Shown here: in pieces, positions 47,501-59,073 of the stretch | Layout of the letters: each line of letters begins with the position of its first letter | Position numbering within the stretch: position 1 is the stretch's first letter | Assembly: GCA_013398015.1 (NCBI GenBank) | Contig: VZRR01014166.1 | Span: 335,478 to 399,477 of the forward strand | Source of the DNA: Oreocharis arfaki | Lineage: Eukaryota; Chordata; Aves; Passeriformes; Paramythiidae | Length of the DNA: 64,000 nt | Direction: 5' to 3' | The notes under the pieces: model-generated | The model's database searches: none | Told to the model about the DNA's origin: nothing | The model's input: the letters and a program-made list of their open reading frames with translations, nothing else | Position numbers and translations under genes: made by a program

Positions 47501-50500
47501 TGTGGTCATCAGCCTGCCTTGTGTCTGGGCTCTGGTCTTGGGTCTGGTTTGAGCAGACACCTACATGTAGGTGTGGGGGAGGAAGGGGGCACTAACTTCA
47601 TGGCCTTGGCTGAGTTTTGTTCACTTTATTCATGTGAAATATGGAAAATGCACCAGTGGTGCTTTTTGTGAAATTAAAAGAGGAACATTCAACATGAGTA
47701 AAGGGACAGAGTCCTGTCCCTCAATGAACCATGTTTTAAAATAAAGGGAAATACAAGAGTCAAGCAAAACAGTTTTGCCTCTAAGGATAGTTAATTGGTG
47801 TGTTTTAAAAGTTAACAGCCATCATTGTAATTATAGAAAGGGATCGACAAGGAATTTTATCTTCTCTTCAACGTGTTTGATGAGAACCTCAGCTGGTATT
47901 TAAATGCCAACATAAAGTACTACTTGAGGATGGAAGAGACATCTGTGAAAAAGGATGATGGCTTTGAGGAATCCAACAGGATGCATGGTATGATCGGATG
48001 CTGCTCTGTGACAGCAGGGATGAACCTGCAAAGCACAGGCTGATGTTCACCTAAAGGCTGAGCTGGGGGCTGGACAAAGGGCTGTGTGGTGTTGGCCTGG
48101 AATCAAGCCAGGCTGGAGGCACCGGGTGAGACGTGGACAAGCAGTACAGCTGTCTGGAGAAGTGTGCTCCAAGTGTATGCAGGGGTGAATTACAAACAAG
48201 TTACACTTCTTCTGACTGGCAGGCCTGTCCTATGAGGTGTATACTCAGAATAAATCTCCTGGCTGACACCTGCCTGCAGAGAGTTAATTGCTTTCTCCTT
48301 TCCAGCCATCAATGGACTTATGTTTGGTAACTTGCCTGGGCTGGACGTGTGTGAAGGAGACAATGTGTCCTGGCACCTCCTGGGCTTGGGTGGTGAAGCG
48401 GACGTACACGGAGCTGTGTTTCAGGGGAACACCGTGCAGATGAACGGGATGCGGAGAGATTCAGCCAATCTGTTCCCCCACACATTTGCCACTGCTTTCA
48501 TGCAGCCTGATAACAGTGGTGAGTGCCTGCACAGCTGGCTGAGCAGATGGAAGAGTCTCCCATTGTGGTATTTGCTCCTGTGGCAGATTCTCTAGCCAGA
48601 TTCACTAGATTCTCTAGTGGTATGAACTCTTACAGGGTGATCTGTGCTTCAGGTGCTTATTGTGTAAGAAAGCTTCCTGAGATGATTTATATGTAGGACT
48701 TTGTTGTGCCATTCCATTGGTTTCTCCAATGACTCCTTTTAACCTTGGCCTGTGGCAACCAAGCCCCCTAAACACCACAGAGATAGACCCAGCACATACT
48801 GACACGGGCCAGGGAAGCAGCTGTTTCCTGAAATCTTCAAAAGCAACTGATTTCCTTGTTCATCCTGCCTCCCTCAGGGACTTTTGAGATCTACTGCCAG
48901 ACGAGCAATCACTACCAGTCTGGGATGAGGGAGCAGTACAACGTTTCCAAGTGTGGAAGGGCGGGCGCTGCCTCTGCCCGTCGCTACACGGGGGTGCGGA
49001 CGTTCTACATCGCGGCGGAGGAGGTGCTGTGGGACTACGCGCCCGACCGCAGCTGGGAGAGGGAGCGGCACAACCACTCTGCAGAGAGGTAGAGCCTGTC
49101 TTCTGGGCAAGCCTGTGGCAGTGTCCCAGCAGACCCTGGTGGAGCCTGTTTGGTGTCTTGGCCACCCTGTGACCTGGTGCATATGCTGGTGGTGCTGCTG
49201 GTGGGTATGCAGCCCTCCACGTCATTATGCTCTCCTTTGCAGCCCAGGCCAGCTCTGGGAAGCCCCTTCAGCTTGTGAACCCCCTGACACAAGTTAGTTG
49301 TTTGTTCCCCATGAGGTTTTGCTTATCTCAGCACTCGTTCTGCATTTCTCAGCTATGCTGACGTGTTTCTGAACAACGAGAATGGACTGCTCGGCTCCAG
49401 GTACAAGAAAGCAGTTTACAGGGAGTACACCGATGGCACTTTCCAAACCCCCAAGGCCAGGATAAATGCTGATGAACACCTAGGGATACTGGGTAAGGAT
49501 GTGTGCAGAGGGTTCACCTTCCTCTCACACAGCAATGGGACTGGGGCTCTAAAGCTGCAGTGGCTCACAGCTGTAATCTAAAGGCTCACTGGATATTTAG
49601 GCATCTACTCTGTGTCTGAGTGCAGAGAAATTGGGACCATCTCCTACTCACATCTGCCAGCTTTGGAGACAGCAGTTAGAAGGGTCCTGTGCACAGCTTG
49701 TAGGAAAGCCTGGGCTTTCCCGCTTGCCTTTGCACCAGTGTTCTGTCATGGCTCGGGCAAAGCTTGTTTCACAGCTGCATTTCTCCGACAACGGGACAGA
49801 AACAAGCACTGACTTCTAGAGAGGGGTCTGAGAAATGGAGGGGAAAATCTGTAGCTGTGAGAAATGCTTCTGGGGCAAAAGCAGGCAGCATTGGGAAGTG
49901 GAGGAACATTTTGCAGTGACTAGTGGAGATCTGTGGAGACAGAACTCTCTGTTATGAAGCCAAGGCTGTAAGTGGTGTCAGGGCAGCCAGGCTGAGGCAG
50001 CATCTGCCTCTCAAAATAGGCTGCAGCTCTGATTTGTGATACTGTCAGGCTCAGTTGAATATTACCACATTTTTTGAAACCAATAGCAAAGGATGATCAA
50101 CGTGTGACATTTAGCATAGCAGTATTCAGAAATCAAGCCTTAGCTGTGCTGGGCCCAGCTAAAATGTGTAACCACCTTTATTGTCCTCATTGTGAAAATC
50201 AGTCCAGTTTCCTAAGACTTGGATTGGGACTGACACTGAACTCTCTTTTTGGGAGGTAGAGGAAGGGGAACATCATAAATATTATTAAGTAGTATTTCTG
50301 GGGAGAAGATGTTGAGAGAGGGGTGGGAATATCCCAGAAAATGTGCTGATGGATTTTGCTGGTCTCAGAGTACATTCCTCCTGTCTCAAGGCCCTTTTCT
50401 GTGGGCGGAAGTGGGTGATATTCTCAACATCGTGTTCAAGAACAACGCCTCACGGCCCTACTCCATCCATGCACATGGGGTGCTTGAGCAGCAGACTGGA

Positions 50501-53500
50501 CATCCCCAAGTGGCAAACCCTGGTAGGTCTCTGTCTCTAGCTGCATTCCTGTGTGGGCTTTCGCAGTTGATTTTAGCCCGGAGTCAGACTGGTTTCCTTA
50601 AGCAGCCTTAGATGTCCTGGTTTTGTTACAGTAGAGTGCTGGAACTGAACAGTGACCGGTCTTTCAGGTCCAGCATGGTTTTAGTGATACCATTTGTGTG
50701 GGGATGGCAGCCATCTGGGACATGTGTAGGACATTCTTCTGTGTGCAGCCTTATCCCCCCTCACACTGAGTGTGGTCTCTCTGTGGGAAGGGGAACGTGA
50801 TGGCAGGTGGCAGCTCAGCCAGTCCTGGGATGGGGAAGCCTCTTTGAGATGCATGACCACAGTAGTATGAAAATAGTATGAAATAGGAGAAACACAAAAT
50901 TGCTTGCTGGGATCTGACTGAATTGGCCCCTTTGTCTGGTGATCCAGATGCCAATGTATTTAATTTTTGGTCCACTCCAACTTGCCCAGACTGTCCAAGC
51001 CACAGTCAGGCTGTCAGCCAGATCCTGTCTTTGTGAAATGGGCTGCTAATACGAAAAAGGGTGATTTTTAAAACCCAGTTTGAATCAGTATCATAAATTC
51101 ACTTCAAAGAGGAGAAAGATTATCTTAAGCTCCATCTGAATGAGCTTCCGTGGTCATTCCGTGGTCATTTCCATGGTCGGGTCTGGTCTTGAAAGTGGCA
51201 GATAAAGCTGCATTGTGCTGGTACCAGACAATGTGTACATCCTGTGACCCCTCTATCTTGCTCTGAGAGGGGAGCTGCCACCCTGCTTTGTGTTTGGGGA
51301 AGGCACATGCAATATCTGACAAATAGGGAATTGAATTTGGGCTTTGGAGACAGGATTTTCTTTTTCCATTTGGTTTTGCTGCTGCTCCGTGAGTGGCTGT
51401 GTCACCTGGTGTATGGTGCTGCTCTGTCCCTCAGGTGACATTGTGACATACCGGTGGGAAGTTCCTGAGAGATCTGGTCCAGGGCCAAATGATTCAGCCT
51501 GTGTTCCTTGGATCTACTATTCCACAGTGGACCCAGTAAAGGTAAAACAGAAGCTACAGAAAAGCCTGATTAGACCAGTTTTTTACCCCATTTAGAAAAC
51601 AATGTGAGTTGGGTACAATTTAGAGATTAGCCCAGCCAAGAGGTGAAGGAATCACCTGGTAACATGTCCAGTCTTCTCCTTGGAGAGGAAGTCTTCTGGA
51701 TTTGTCCTGATGTTTTTTCTTATTTTTTCCTAACAAACCTTCTTAAAACAATTCCACCATCTCTCCTTGCTACTAACCTTCCTCCAGTTATTTGTAGGAT
51801 ATTAGAACATCTCCCAGTTGGTCATGGTTTCTACTGGTGAGAGCCATAGGGCTAATCTAGAGAGGCAGAAATTGTCCAGAATAAATCTCATGAATAAAGC
51901 AGGCAGATTTGACCACTGCTAGAAATGTCATAGTACTGATTTCACAGGACAACAACCTGGAGGATCCTGCAATAAGCCATCCCATTCAACCCAGAAATAA
52001 TGGCCTTTTTATCTCGAGTTGCAGATGTTTTTGCAGTCACAGAGTAGAGAATATTTTGATACTATCCATATTTATGACTTTTGGATTTGCATTTAGAAGA
52101 GCACGTATCGTTCCTGTTCCTGTGCTTTAGTGGCTGGTGCTTTCCAACAAGAATACTTGTGTGGCAGTACTGCTTGTTTTGAGTGGGGTGGTATGGGAAT
52201 AGAAAATGGTTGCTGAAAGGCAAAAAACTGTGCATAGAGGAGGGTGAGAAGGTCCTTGCCTCAGAGCTCTCCTTCTTTCTGATTAGGATATGTACAGTGG
52301 GCTGATCGGGCCCCTGAAGGTCTGCCGGAGAGGGGCCCTGCGGTCTGGTGGGACCAGGAAGGATATAAAGAGGGAGTTTGCTCTGCTCTTCCTGGTTTTT
52401 GATGAAAATCAGTCCTGGTACTTGGAGGAGAATGTGGAACGTTTCAGTAAGGGAAATCACAAGGAGATCGACCTGCTGGATGAGAAATTTGTGGAAAGCA
52501 ACAAAATGCACGGTAATGTTGGTGTTGATTCTGCAACCTCTCTAAGTAAGGAGCCTGACTTGTGGTGAATGTCCTCATCCTTTTCCATTATCAGTGGCAC
52601 ACGCAGAATTAAACTGTCTGTTCTCAATATTGCAGCACACCTACAGCCCAAATCTTTGATCTGCAGTGGAGGCTGATCATTGTGGCTGTCCCTGTAAGGA
52701 GGAATAGCAACTTCCAGGCCAGAGAGGTTAATCTCTGATGTGTCTGAGTGACTCAGAAAAGGAAATAAAATCAAACATGAAGTTAACTTGTCAGACAGAT
52801 TTAATTCTGTTTGTCTCAGGGACCATCAGGGTACGTTAGACTAGCTATGTGGCTGCAAGACGTGGCTCAGTTGTTTTAGCTGATTATCAAAAAGCTATTT
52901 CCTCCATGGAAGGATGAACACATTTGTTTAAATTAGTGTGTTATTTATGTTAGTTTCTGTCCATATTATATCTGGATCTATCTAAAATACCCTCAGCAAA
53001 ACAGGTCCCTTGACAGTTGTGGAGATAAGAATAGTGAGGAGTTGCATTTGTGTAGTCATTACTACTGGTTTTGTATGGGTGAGATAAAGACTCTCCAGGT
53101 ACACGTGTCCATGAAGGTATAATTGTTAACCCAGTATTACAGCTAGCAGAACCAGCATGCTGAAGTTGGATACTTGTTTTAGGCTACACAAAGTGCCGAG
53201 GGCAGAGCTGGGAGTAAAACCCTGGTGCTCTGCCCTCAGATCCCGCCTCTTTCCATCTTACTCCTTCTGTTGTCATCTGAGCATGAAAGTCTCTGTGTGC
53301 CATAGCAGTCAGCTCACCCCCTGTTTCGACCCCTTTCCTGCATGTGCAGTCACAGCAGGATTCCTTCCAGCTGTGCTGCTTGAGAGATAAAAGTCCTGCC
53401 ATGCAGGGATTTTATGAGTGGTTGGAATGTGATGTGTGTGGCCAGCCTGAGGCACAGCACCACAGGGCTGCCCACTGGCAGGATTTACCCCTTTTCAATG

Positions 53501-56500
53501 TTCATCAAGGAAATTGCTCAGACATTTATATGTATGTAGGTATATACATGTTTCTCCATCATTGGGCTGAAAAGGAAATTTTTATGCATTTTGACTTCTA
53601 GAAGCAACCACTACTGCTGGCTGACTGCAGGTTTTCGGCAAATGTAGTTTTTGAGATTTATTTGAGCTGAGCTACAGCATGGCCTTGAGTGCAAGTCACT
53701 TTCCCTGGCTGTGAGCAGAGTGGATAAGTAGCTGAGCTGGGGGGACTCTCCTGTGGGGGACAGTAACTGCTGATACACTGGGTGCTGTATGAGCTGTGTA
53801 GCCTCTAATCTGCCGCCTTCCTCTGAGGAGGTGCAGCACCCATACGATTTCACTAACAGCCTTTTCCCCTCTGTGTTATTCCCTGCACAGCAATCAATGG
53901 CAGGCTCTATGCCAACTTGCCTGGGCTGACCATGTACCAGGGAGAGTGGGTGAACTGGTACCTGCTGGGAATGGGTCACGAGATTGATGTACACACAGTC
54001 CATTTTCATGCTGAGACCTTCATATACAAGGTAAAAATATCTGCTGATGGTAAAGCAGGTACTGCCTACTGATACCAACACTTTTAACTTGACTTTGTAT
54101 TTGAATGTTTTTTAATGACTCCACAGCAGCTTCATCCAGCTAGGAAAAGGATGTGGTTTTACACATCCCAGTCTGACTCCCTTTGTCTCTGTGTTGTGCT
54201 GAGATTCCAGCTTAATCCTTGTTAGGGTTAGGCATTACCAGATTGTTTGCTTTCCAAGCTGCAGCTCTGGAAATGCTTTTTGAAAGCTTTTTTTTTTTTT
54301 TTTGAGCTTTATAAAGCTGAAGTGGTCCCCAGCAACACTGGCAGAATTTTCTTCCTGAGAAGATGCAGTGAGCACTGCAGCTAATGGCCTCCCTTCTCTG
54401 ACAGAATGGCAAAAGCTACAGAGCAGATGTTGTGGATCTGTTCCCTGGGACCTTTGAAATGGTGGAGATGCTGGTTGGGAACCCTGGGACGTGGCTGCTT
54501 CACTGTCATGTGTCTGACCATATCCATGCTGGGATGGAAATCCTCTTCACTGTCCTGCCTAGAACAGGTAGGGAGCTGTCACCTTAAAACATCCAGCAGC
54601 ACTTCCTGCTGCTGCTGTGAAATTCTGGGTGTTTGTAGCTCACCTCTCTTGCATACTATAAAAAGCCAGTTAATGGAGCAGATAATTACTTAAGTGTTAT
54701 TACATTATGATGTTCCTTTTAGATATGGTAATACCTGGAGCTGGAGTTAATAACAAATTGTTTTCTGGAGTTTACATTGCCTGTGTTGTTATTCTGAGTT
54801 TGGTTTTTAGCTTGTGCCTGAATTGCCATGTTCAGCTCTCAGCCAGTAATTGCTCTTACTAAGAGCTGGAAGGTGCTCAGAGGTGAGTGACACTCAGTAC
54901 TGGGTTTGGCTGCAATGGAGCCCACACGATGATGAGGTTTAAGATTTATTACCAAAACAGTGAATGCCCCAATGGTTCAGCTCTGGGTGACCAGTGCCTG
55001 CCCAGAGTCAGGGCCATCTCTGTTTCTCCCTCAGCACTTTCCTTTAAAGGCTGGAAAGGGTTGTGCATTGGGACTGGGGCTGTCCCTGAAGCAGGCGATA
55101 CAAAAATTCTCTCGTCTCATGTAGAGAGGGAAAACATTGACAGGACAAAGGACAGTCTGCTAGTCCTGGAAAACCTGCTGCTTCTGGATCTGATCCTTGT
55201 CCTGTTCTGGACTTTGCCTCTTCAGCCCAACACCTTCTTACCCTCCTTTTGTTTCCTTTCAGAGTCAGAGCTGGAAGTCATGAGTGTCGCCCCAGGTATG
55301 GTGTGTTCAGCACTGCCAAACCCTGTCCGTGGGAAGGGGAGGGGGCAGATCCCTGAGCAACACAGGATCTGTGCAAGGGGAGGGAAGGGCAGTGCCCACA
55401 GCCCCTACTCTGCCAGCCTGGCAGTGCCTCAGTGTGAGGCCTTGCTTCAGTAGGTAACAGGGAGGGCACCAGTCTGTCTTCTGGTGATAGAAATAAGGAA
55501 GTTGGGCTGGTTAGGCTTGTGTGCCTGTGTTAAGTGGAAAAGGTCAGTGACCTCACATCCTGTGGTGCCTGCTATATATGGATTCAGATTTGGAGTGTGA
55601 GCTTAGGTACTGGCAGAGATTTGGAGGAGGGTGCCTGGGATGGATTGTCCTCCCTCTTTGGACTGTCAATGATTCTGTGGTTTAGGGAAGTTTCACAATC
55701 ATCTCTACAAGCTGAAGGGATGGAGTCAGCATGCAAACATGCACATCTGCCTTCTGCTCTCATGTTCCCCTGAGAAAAGAGCCCAAGCATGTGCCTGGAG
55801 TTTTTCGGGTGTTGTAAAGAACAGATGTGAAAAGACATTTGGTTGAGCAGCACAGAGAGAAGGGGAGTAGTAGATATGATCCCTTTGAAATTTTCTGTGG
55901 TAGAAATCTGAGTAGTGTACATTGGTGGTTTATTTTCCTGATTTTTCAACTTTCTTCACAGCTCCCATTTTCCAGCTGCTGTGGAGAAATTCAGCTGAGC
56001 TGATTTGAGAGCCAGTTCGGGCCAGCTGCAAATGCATCCACCTACCTACAACTCAGCAGGCTTTCTCCACTGTTATTTCAGTCATTTTCTCCCCAACGTT
56101 TTCCTCCCTCAACATGGGCATACCAGAAGAGGAGTAGGAGATGTGTGAGAGCAGTAGTGACAATATTAAATAATTTGGTTTTATGCCATATGCAGCTATC
56201 AGCTTGTGCATGCTCACCAGGCAGAAACCTTGGCCAACAGTTGTTGCCTGAGCAAACAGCCCCTTTTCTCAGGAGGTGGTTGCTGCCTCCATGTGGAGGC
56301 ACAAGCAAGTTCAGGATCTTGGTGACTCCCCATGGGCATGACCAAGCAAGTGCACTCAGTGGTGTGTAGGGCAGCAGCCATAGGAACAGGGAGTGTGGAC
56401 TGGGGGAACTTGCAGCAGCCCCAGCCTGGACACTTGTTCTCATCTCTGGGCTGGGGACAGCAGGGGCTGACTGTCAGGTTCTGGAGTGGAGCAGGTTAGG

Positions 56501-57071
56501 GAAGGAAGCGTCCATCTCAAATCTCTGTGTGGGCTCAGGGATGAGGATCTGACAGATGGCACTGGGGCTTCCTTTGAATCATTGAATCATTAGGGTTGGA
56601 AAAGATCTTAGAGATCATTGGGTCCAACCATTAACTCAGCACTGTCGTGTTGACTGCTGAAACATGTCTCTAAGCTCCATATCTGCACATCTTTTGAACA
56701 CTTCCAGAGATTGTGATTCCACTGCTTTGATTGCATTGAGTTTTTCTTTTGCTCCTTCATTGTATTTCTTGCAATATTTCAGTTGTGGTATTGCTGGCTC
56801 TTGTTGAAAATACCTTTCTGTTTGTCTCTCAGGGTTGTCACTTGAGGATGGGTCCCACAAGATGATGCTTTTTGGATCTAAGGTGTCCCAAGAGCAGATA
56901 GAGGCCACAGTCATCTCTCTGGCTGTTGTAGGAGTCCTGCTGCTCCTGGCTGCTGGTGTCCTCCTGGGAGCAGTCATCCACCTCGAGAGGCAAAGGAGGT
57001 TACGGCGCAATCGGAGATCCATCCTGGATGATGGATTCAAACTCATGTCTCAAAGGAATTCTGGTCTCTGA
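38338..57071 (+). CDS. HEPH: Hephaestin, membrane-anchored multicopper ferroxidase (20 coding exons)
   Basis: Hephaestin oxidises Fe(II) to Fe(III) at the basolateral surface of enterocytes and other cells, working with ferroportin so that iron can load transferrin. Coding exons: 38338-38498, 40594-40838, 41312-41524, 42109-42288, 42629-42883, 43392-43560, 44732-44871, 45668-45799, 45962-46173, 47837-47987, 48306-48518, 48878-49088, 49353-49492, 50391-50522, 51435-51541, 52287-52512, 53891-54030, 54405-54567, 55263-55295 and 56833-57071. The total is 3462 bp, giving 1153 residues (human HEPH is 1158), with all phases consistent. The start codon at 38338 opens a signal peptide and is preceded by an AAATAG acceptor at 38313, so a 5' UTR exon lies upstream. 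Six cupredoxin domains, one transmembrane helix and a basic tail with NRRSILDDGFKL near the end identify HEPH rather than ceruloplasmin or HEPHL1. A weak ATTAAA at 57294 could be a polyadenylation signal. Confidence 0.97.
42109..42883 (+). CDS. HEPH: HEPH exons 4-5: cupredoxin domain 2 with a type-1 copper site
   Basis: Exon 4 reads DVDIDFFLMFSVVDENLSWY. Exon 5 carries the type-1 ligands H301 (IDVHTAYFHG), C344 and H349 (TCHVNDHV); the methionine M354 follows the next splice junction (AGM). The site is intact. Confidence 0.95.
43392..46173 (+). CDS. HEPH: HEPH exons 6-9: end of domain 2 and cupredoxin domain 3
   Basis: Exon 6 contains RKYFIAAKEVQWDYGPSG, the start of domain 3. Exon 7 has LYRIGGVYWKAKYVEYTDG, exon 8 AEVGDTILVTFFNKASWPFS and exon 9 FTYRWTVPRHVGPTSSDPPC. 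Exon 8 uses an unusual G/GTTGGT donor at 45800; the choice is supported by phase and by the equal length (132 bp) of the paralogous exon 14. Confidence 0.93.
46465..46508. repeat. Short repeats of the GTTACCTTA motif
   Basis: GGTTACCTTA and AGTTACCTTA occur as direct repeats, with an inverted TAGGTAAC beside them, in the large HEPH intron 9. The remaining introns of HEPH above 300 bp show nothing else that I recognise apart from the CR1 listed separately. Confidence 0.5.
47837..49088 (+). CDS. HEPH: HEPH exons 10-12: cupredoxin domain 4 with a type-1 copper site
   Basis: Exon 10 contains FDENLSWYLNANIKYY. Exons 11-12 carry H654 (ADVHGAVF), C697 (EIYCQTSN), H702 and M707 (HYQSGM), a complete type-1 site. 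Exon 12 then opens domain 5 with TFYIAAEEVLWDYAPD and is markedly GC-rich. Confidence 0.95.
49353..52512 (+). CDS. HEPH: HEPH exons 13-16: cupredoxin domain 5 and start of domain 6
   Basis: Exon 13 contains RYKKAVYREYTDGTF and exon 14 YSIHAHGVLEQQTGHPQ. Exon 15 has ERSGPGPNDSACVPWIYYS and exon 16 DMYSGLIGPLKVC followed by FALLFLVFDENQSWYLEEN. The wording is very close to human hephaestin. Confidence 0.95.
53891..54567 (+). CDS. HEPH: HEPH exons 17-18: domain 6, trinuclear cluster and type-1 site
   Basis: Exon 17 gives H997, H1000 and H1002 in DVHTVHFH. Exon 18 gives H1042-C1043-H1044, H1048 and M1053 in HCHVSDHIHAGM. These are the HCH signature of multicopper oxidases, linking the type-1 copper to the trinuclear cluster shared with domain 1. 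All are present, so the enzyme is predicted active. Confidence 0.96.
54283..54304. repeat. Poly-T run
   Basis: An uninterrupted run of T lies upstream of HEPH exon 18. It is possibly a homopolymer slippage site. Confidence 0.8.
55263..57071 (+). CDS. HEPH: HEPH exons 19-20: linker, membrane anchor and cytoplasmic tail
   Basis: Exon 19 is only 33 bp (SELEVMSVAP, phase 1-1). Exon 20 encodes one transmembrane helix (about residues 1099-1123, containing SLAVVGVLLLLAAGVLLGAV), then the basic RQRRLRRNRRSILDDGFK and a TGA stop at 57069-57071. The anchor separates it from soluble ceruloplasmin. Confidence 0.94.
56574..56740 (-). mobile_element. CR1 LINE 3' end, antisense, in the last HEPH intron
   Basis: GAATCATTAGGGTTGGAAAA, GTCCAACCATTAACTCAGCA and TGTCTCTAAGCTCCATATCT match the reverse complement of an avian CR1 3' end. 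The element stops about 90 bp before the acceptor of the terminal HEPH exon. Confidence 0.85.
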
Positions 57072-58932
57072 AAGCCATGTACAAACATTGGGCTGTGTAC
57101 TTGGAGCAGGGGCTGGATCCTTGTCCACAGCAAAAATTTTGGGGCATCATTTCAATTGTGCACTGTATTTCTAGAAGCTGAGGAGGGAAAGCTGGAGTCC
57201 TGACCTCTTCATATTCTCCTCAGCCCTCTGTAAAGAAAATATCCATCCAGGAGAGATCCAAGGACCCTTTGAACTGACTGAAGACAAGTAATGATTAAAA
57301 AAGGTCCTTCTGGAATAATCTCCTTCTCCAAGGAAGAGAGGAGACATTTTGTTCTTTCCAGAACAGCTCCAGTTGGTCTTTCCTAGCTGAATAGCTTAGG
57401 CCAGATTCCAGTCTTGCTCTTTTGCCAGAACCGAGTTGGGAATTGTCTCCTAAGAAGCTGAGCCATTAATGTAATTAATGTGAAGGAGAGGAAGATAATA
57501 TTTTCAGTTTTGTGAATCAATGAAGAATACAGAAAAAAAATTTGTTAATTTAGAATTGGATTGCTGGTTTTTGATGAGTGAGTGGGCAGACACAAATTCA
57601 GGGCACTGCATGTCACTGGGAACCTCATCAAGGACCGTGACGAGCTGTGCCTCACTGTCATCCTTGCTGTGACACATCTGTTTGCTCTGTGCTGGGAGCC
57701 AAACTGGGAGTGGGTGGTGGGATCAGAGTTCTGTAGCCCATCTGTGGGCTGTGGTAGCCGTCTTCCAGGATCAGCTGTGCCCACACGTATCACCCTGACA
57801 TCATCCTATGTGTGCCCACACATCCTGCAGTCCCATCGCCCTGTGGGTCGAGTACCGAGCCCTTCCCTATGGAATACCTGTCCTGCTCCCTCCACCGAAT
57901 CCCCGTTACCCAAACGGATGCAGGTTAATGCTTATATATTTCTGTGCCTGGTTTTAAAATGGAAAGAGCATAAAAGCAATCTGTTCTGGGTGGCTTTCAG
58001 AGGCAATTAGAGCAGCTAAATGGCTCTAATGACAAGGGACTGCTGGGGGCTCCTTAGGTATAACAGCACCGTTTTCTTCAGAACTGTGGTTATCACATAC
58101 TTAATCATGTTCAATTCATATGAAGCCCCTGCATATCTCTAGCTGCCTTTTCCTTTGGCAGTGAGGACAAAGCTCATTATTTTTCTTTCATTACACTTCA
58201 TTAGGCCTGGTGAGGGGCTGGAGGGCTGTTGAATACTCTGAATATGGATGATCTTTGCTCAGATTTAAGCCTGGTTCAGCTGCTGATGCAAACCACTGGT
58301 TTCCAAATCCATCAGTTGCAGGGAATTTTAGAAGCTATGTCATGACAAATAAGAATGAAGAAGGAACTCTTTATTTTTTCCCCCTTGGCTTGTTAAAAAC
58401 TAGATCAAAAATGTTTTGGGTCTGCACTGAGATGAAGGAGTGAGTGTAAGTGCATTCCCTTGCTTCACGGCAGCAGAACAGGGAAATTGCCCTTCCTGCA
58501 GCTCTGCAGCCTGGGCCCAGCCTGGGCCCAGCCTGGGCTTTGGGTGTTGGCCACAACCAGGGCAGCAGAGGGCTGGGAGCTGGATTTCACACATTCCATA
58601 AACAGCAGGCTGCCAAAATTCCTCCAATGTAATGTTTTTTGGGCCAAGGGGAGCATCAGTGGCGGAGGTCTCCTCTCCAGCTGGGGTTGTGAGGAACTCT
58701 GGGGCCAGGCTCTGGAGAAGCCTGTGACGCATGGGCTGTGTCCTGTGAGAACCAATTTCCCCCCAAACTGAGAAAACTCAAGGAAAAGCTTTGGACAAAA
58801 CAGAAACAGATCATTTTGCTAGAACCTTCTGTTGCAGCAAACTGGCAAAGCGGTTCATCAGCGAGTTCACAACTGCTTCTAAGCTGGAGTCAGCTCTCCC
58901 AGCCAGTGTGCGTGTGAGGAGGAGAAGGAGAG
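57072..58932. other. HEPH 3' UTR and intergenic sequence
   Basis: This begins with the HEPH 3' UTR, whose end is not defined. A small tandem repeat of AGCCTGGGCCC (about three units) lies at about 58509-58540. No further gene was recognised. Confidence 0.5.
58509..58540. repeat. 11-bp tandem repeat, about 3 units
   Basis: AGCCTGGGCCC is repeated head to tail, with the last copy partial. Confidence 0.85.
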
Positions 58933-59073
58933 ATCACAGAATCGTGGAATATTCTGAGTTGGAAGGGGCCCACGAGGATGATAGAGTCCAGCTGTTGGGT
59001 GAAGGGCCTGTAGAGGGATTGAACCCTCAACCCTGCATTATTAGCACCATGCTCTAACCAACTGAGCTAGTCT
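58933..59073 (-). mobile_element. tRNA-Ile-derived SINE with CR1-like tail (TguSINE1-like)
   Basis: Read on the minus strand, the 5' part is a decayed tRNA-Ile. It has A box TAGCTCAGTTGGTTAGAGC, anticodon region CTAATAA and B box GGTTCAATCC (59016-59025). It then passes into a CR1-like 3' tail, CCTTCCAACTCAGAATATTC, ending near ATTCTGTGATCT. A tRNA-Ile head on a CR1 tail is the design of the zebra finch SINE TguSINE1, which supports a songbird host. The family name is recalled, not searched. Confidence 0.82.

Noticed and set aside
59000..59073. A tRNA-Ile (AAT) gene on the minus strand
   Set aside because: The A and B boxes are recognisable, but the acceptor and arm pairing is decayed and the 3' side passes directly into a CR1-like tail, so it is a SINE copy.
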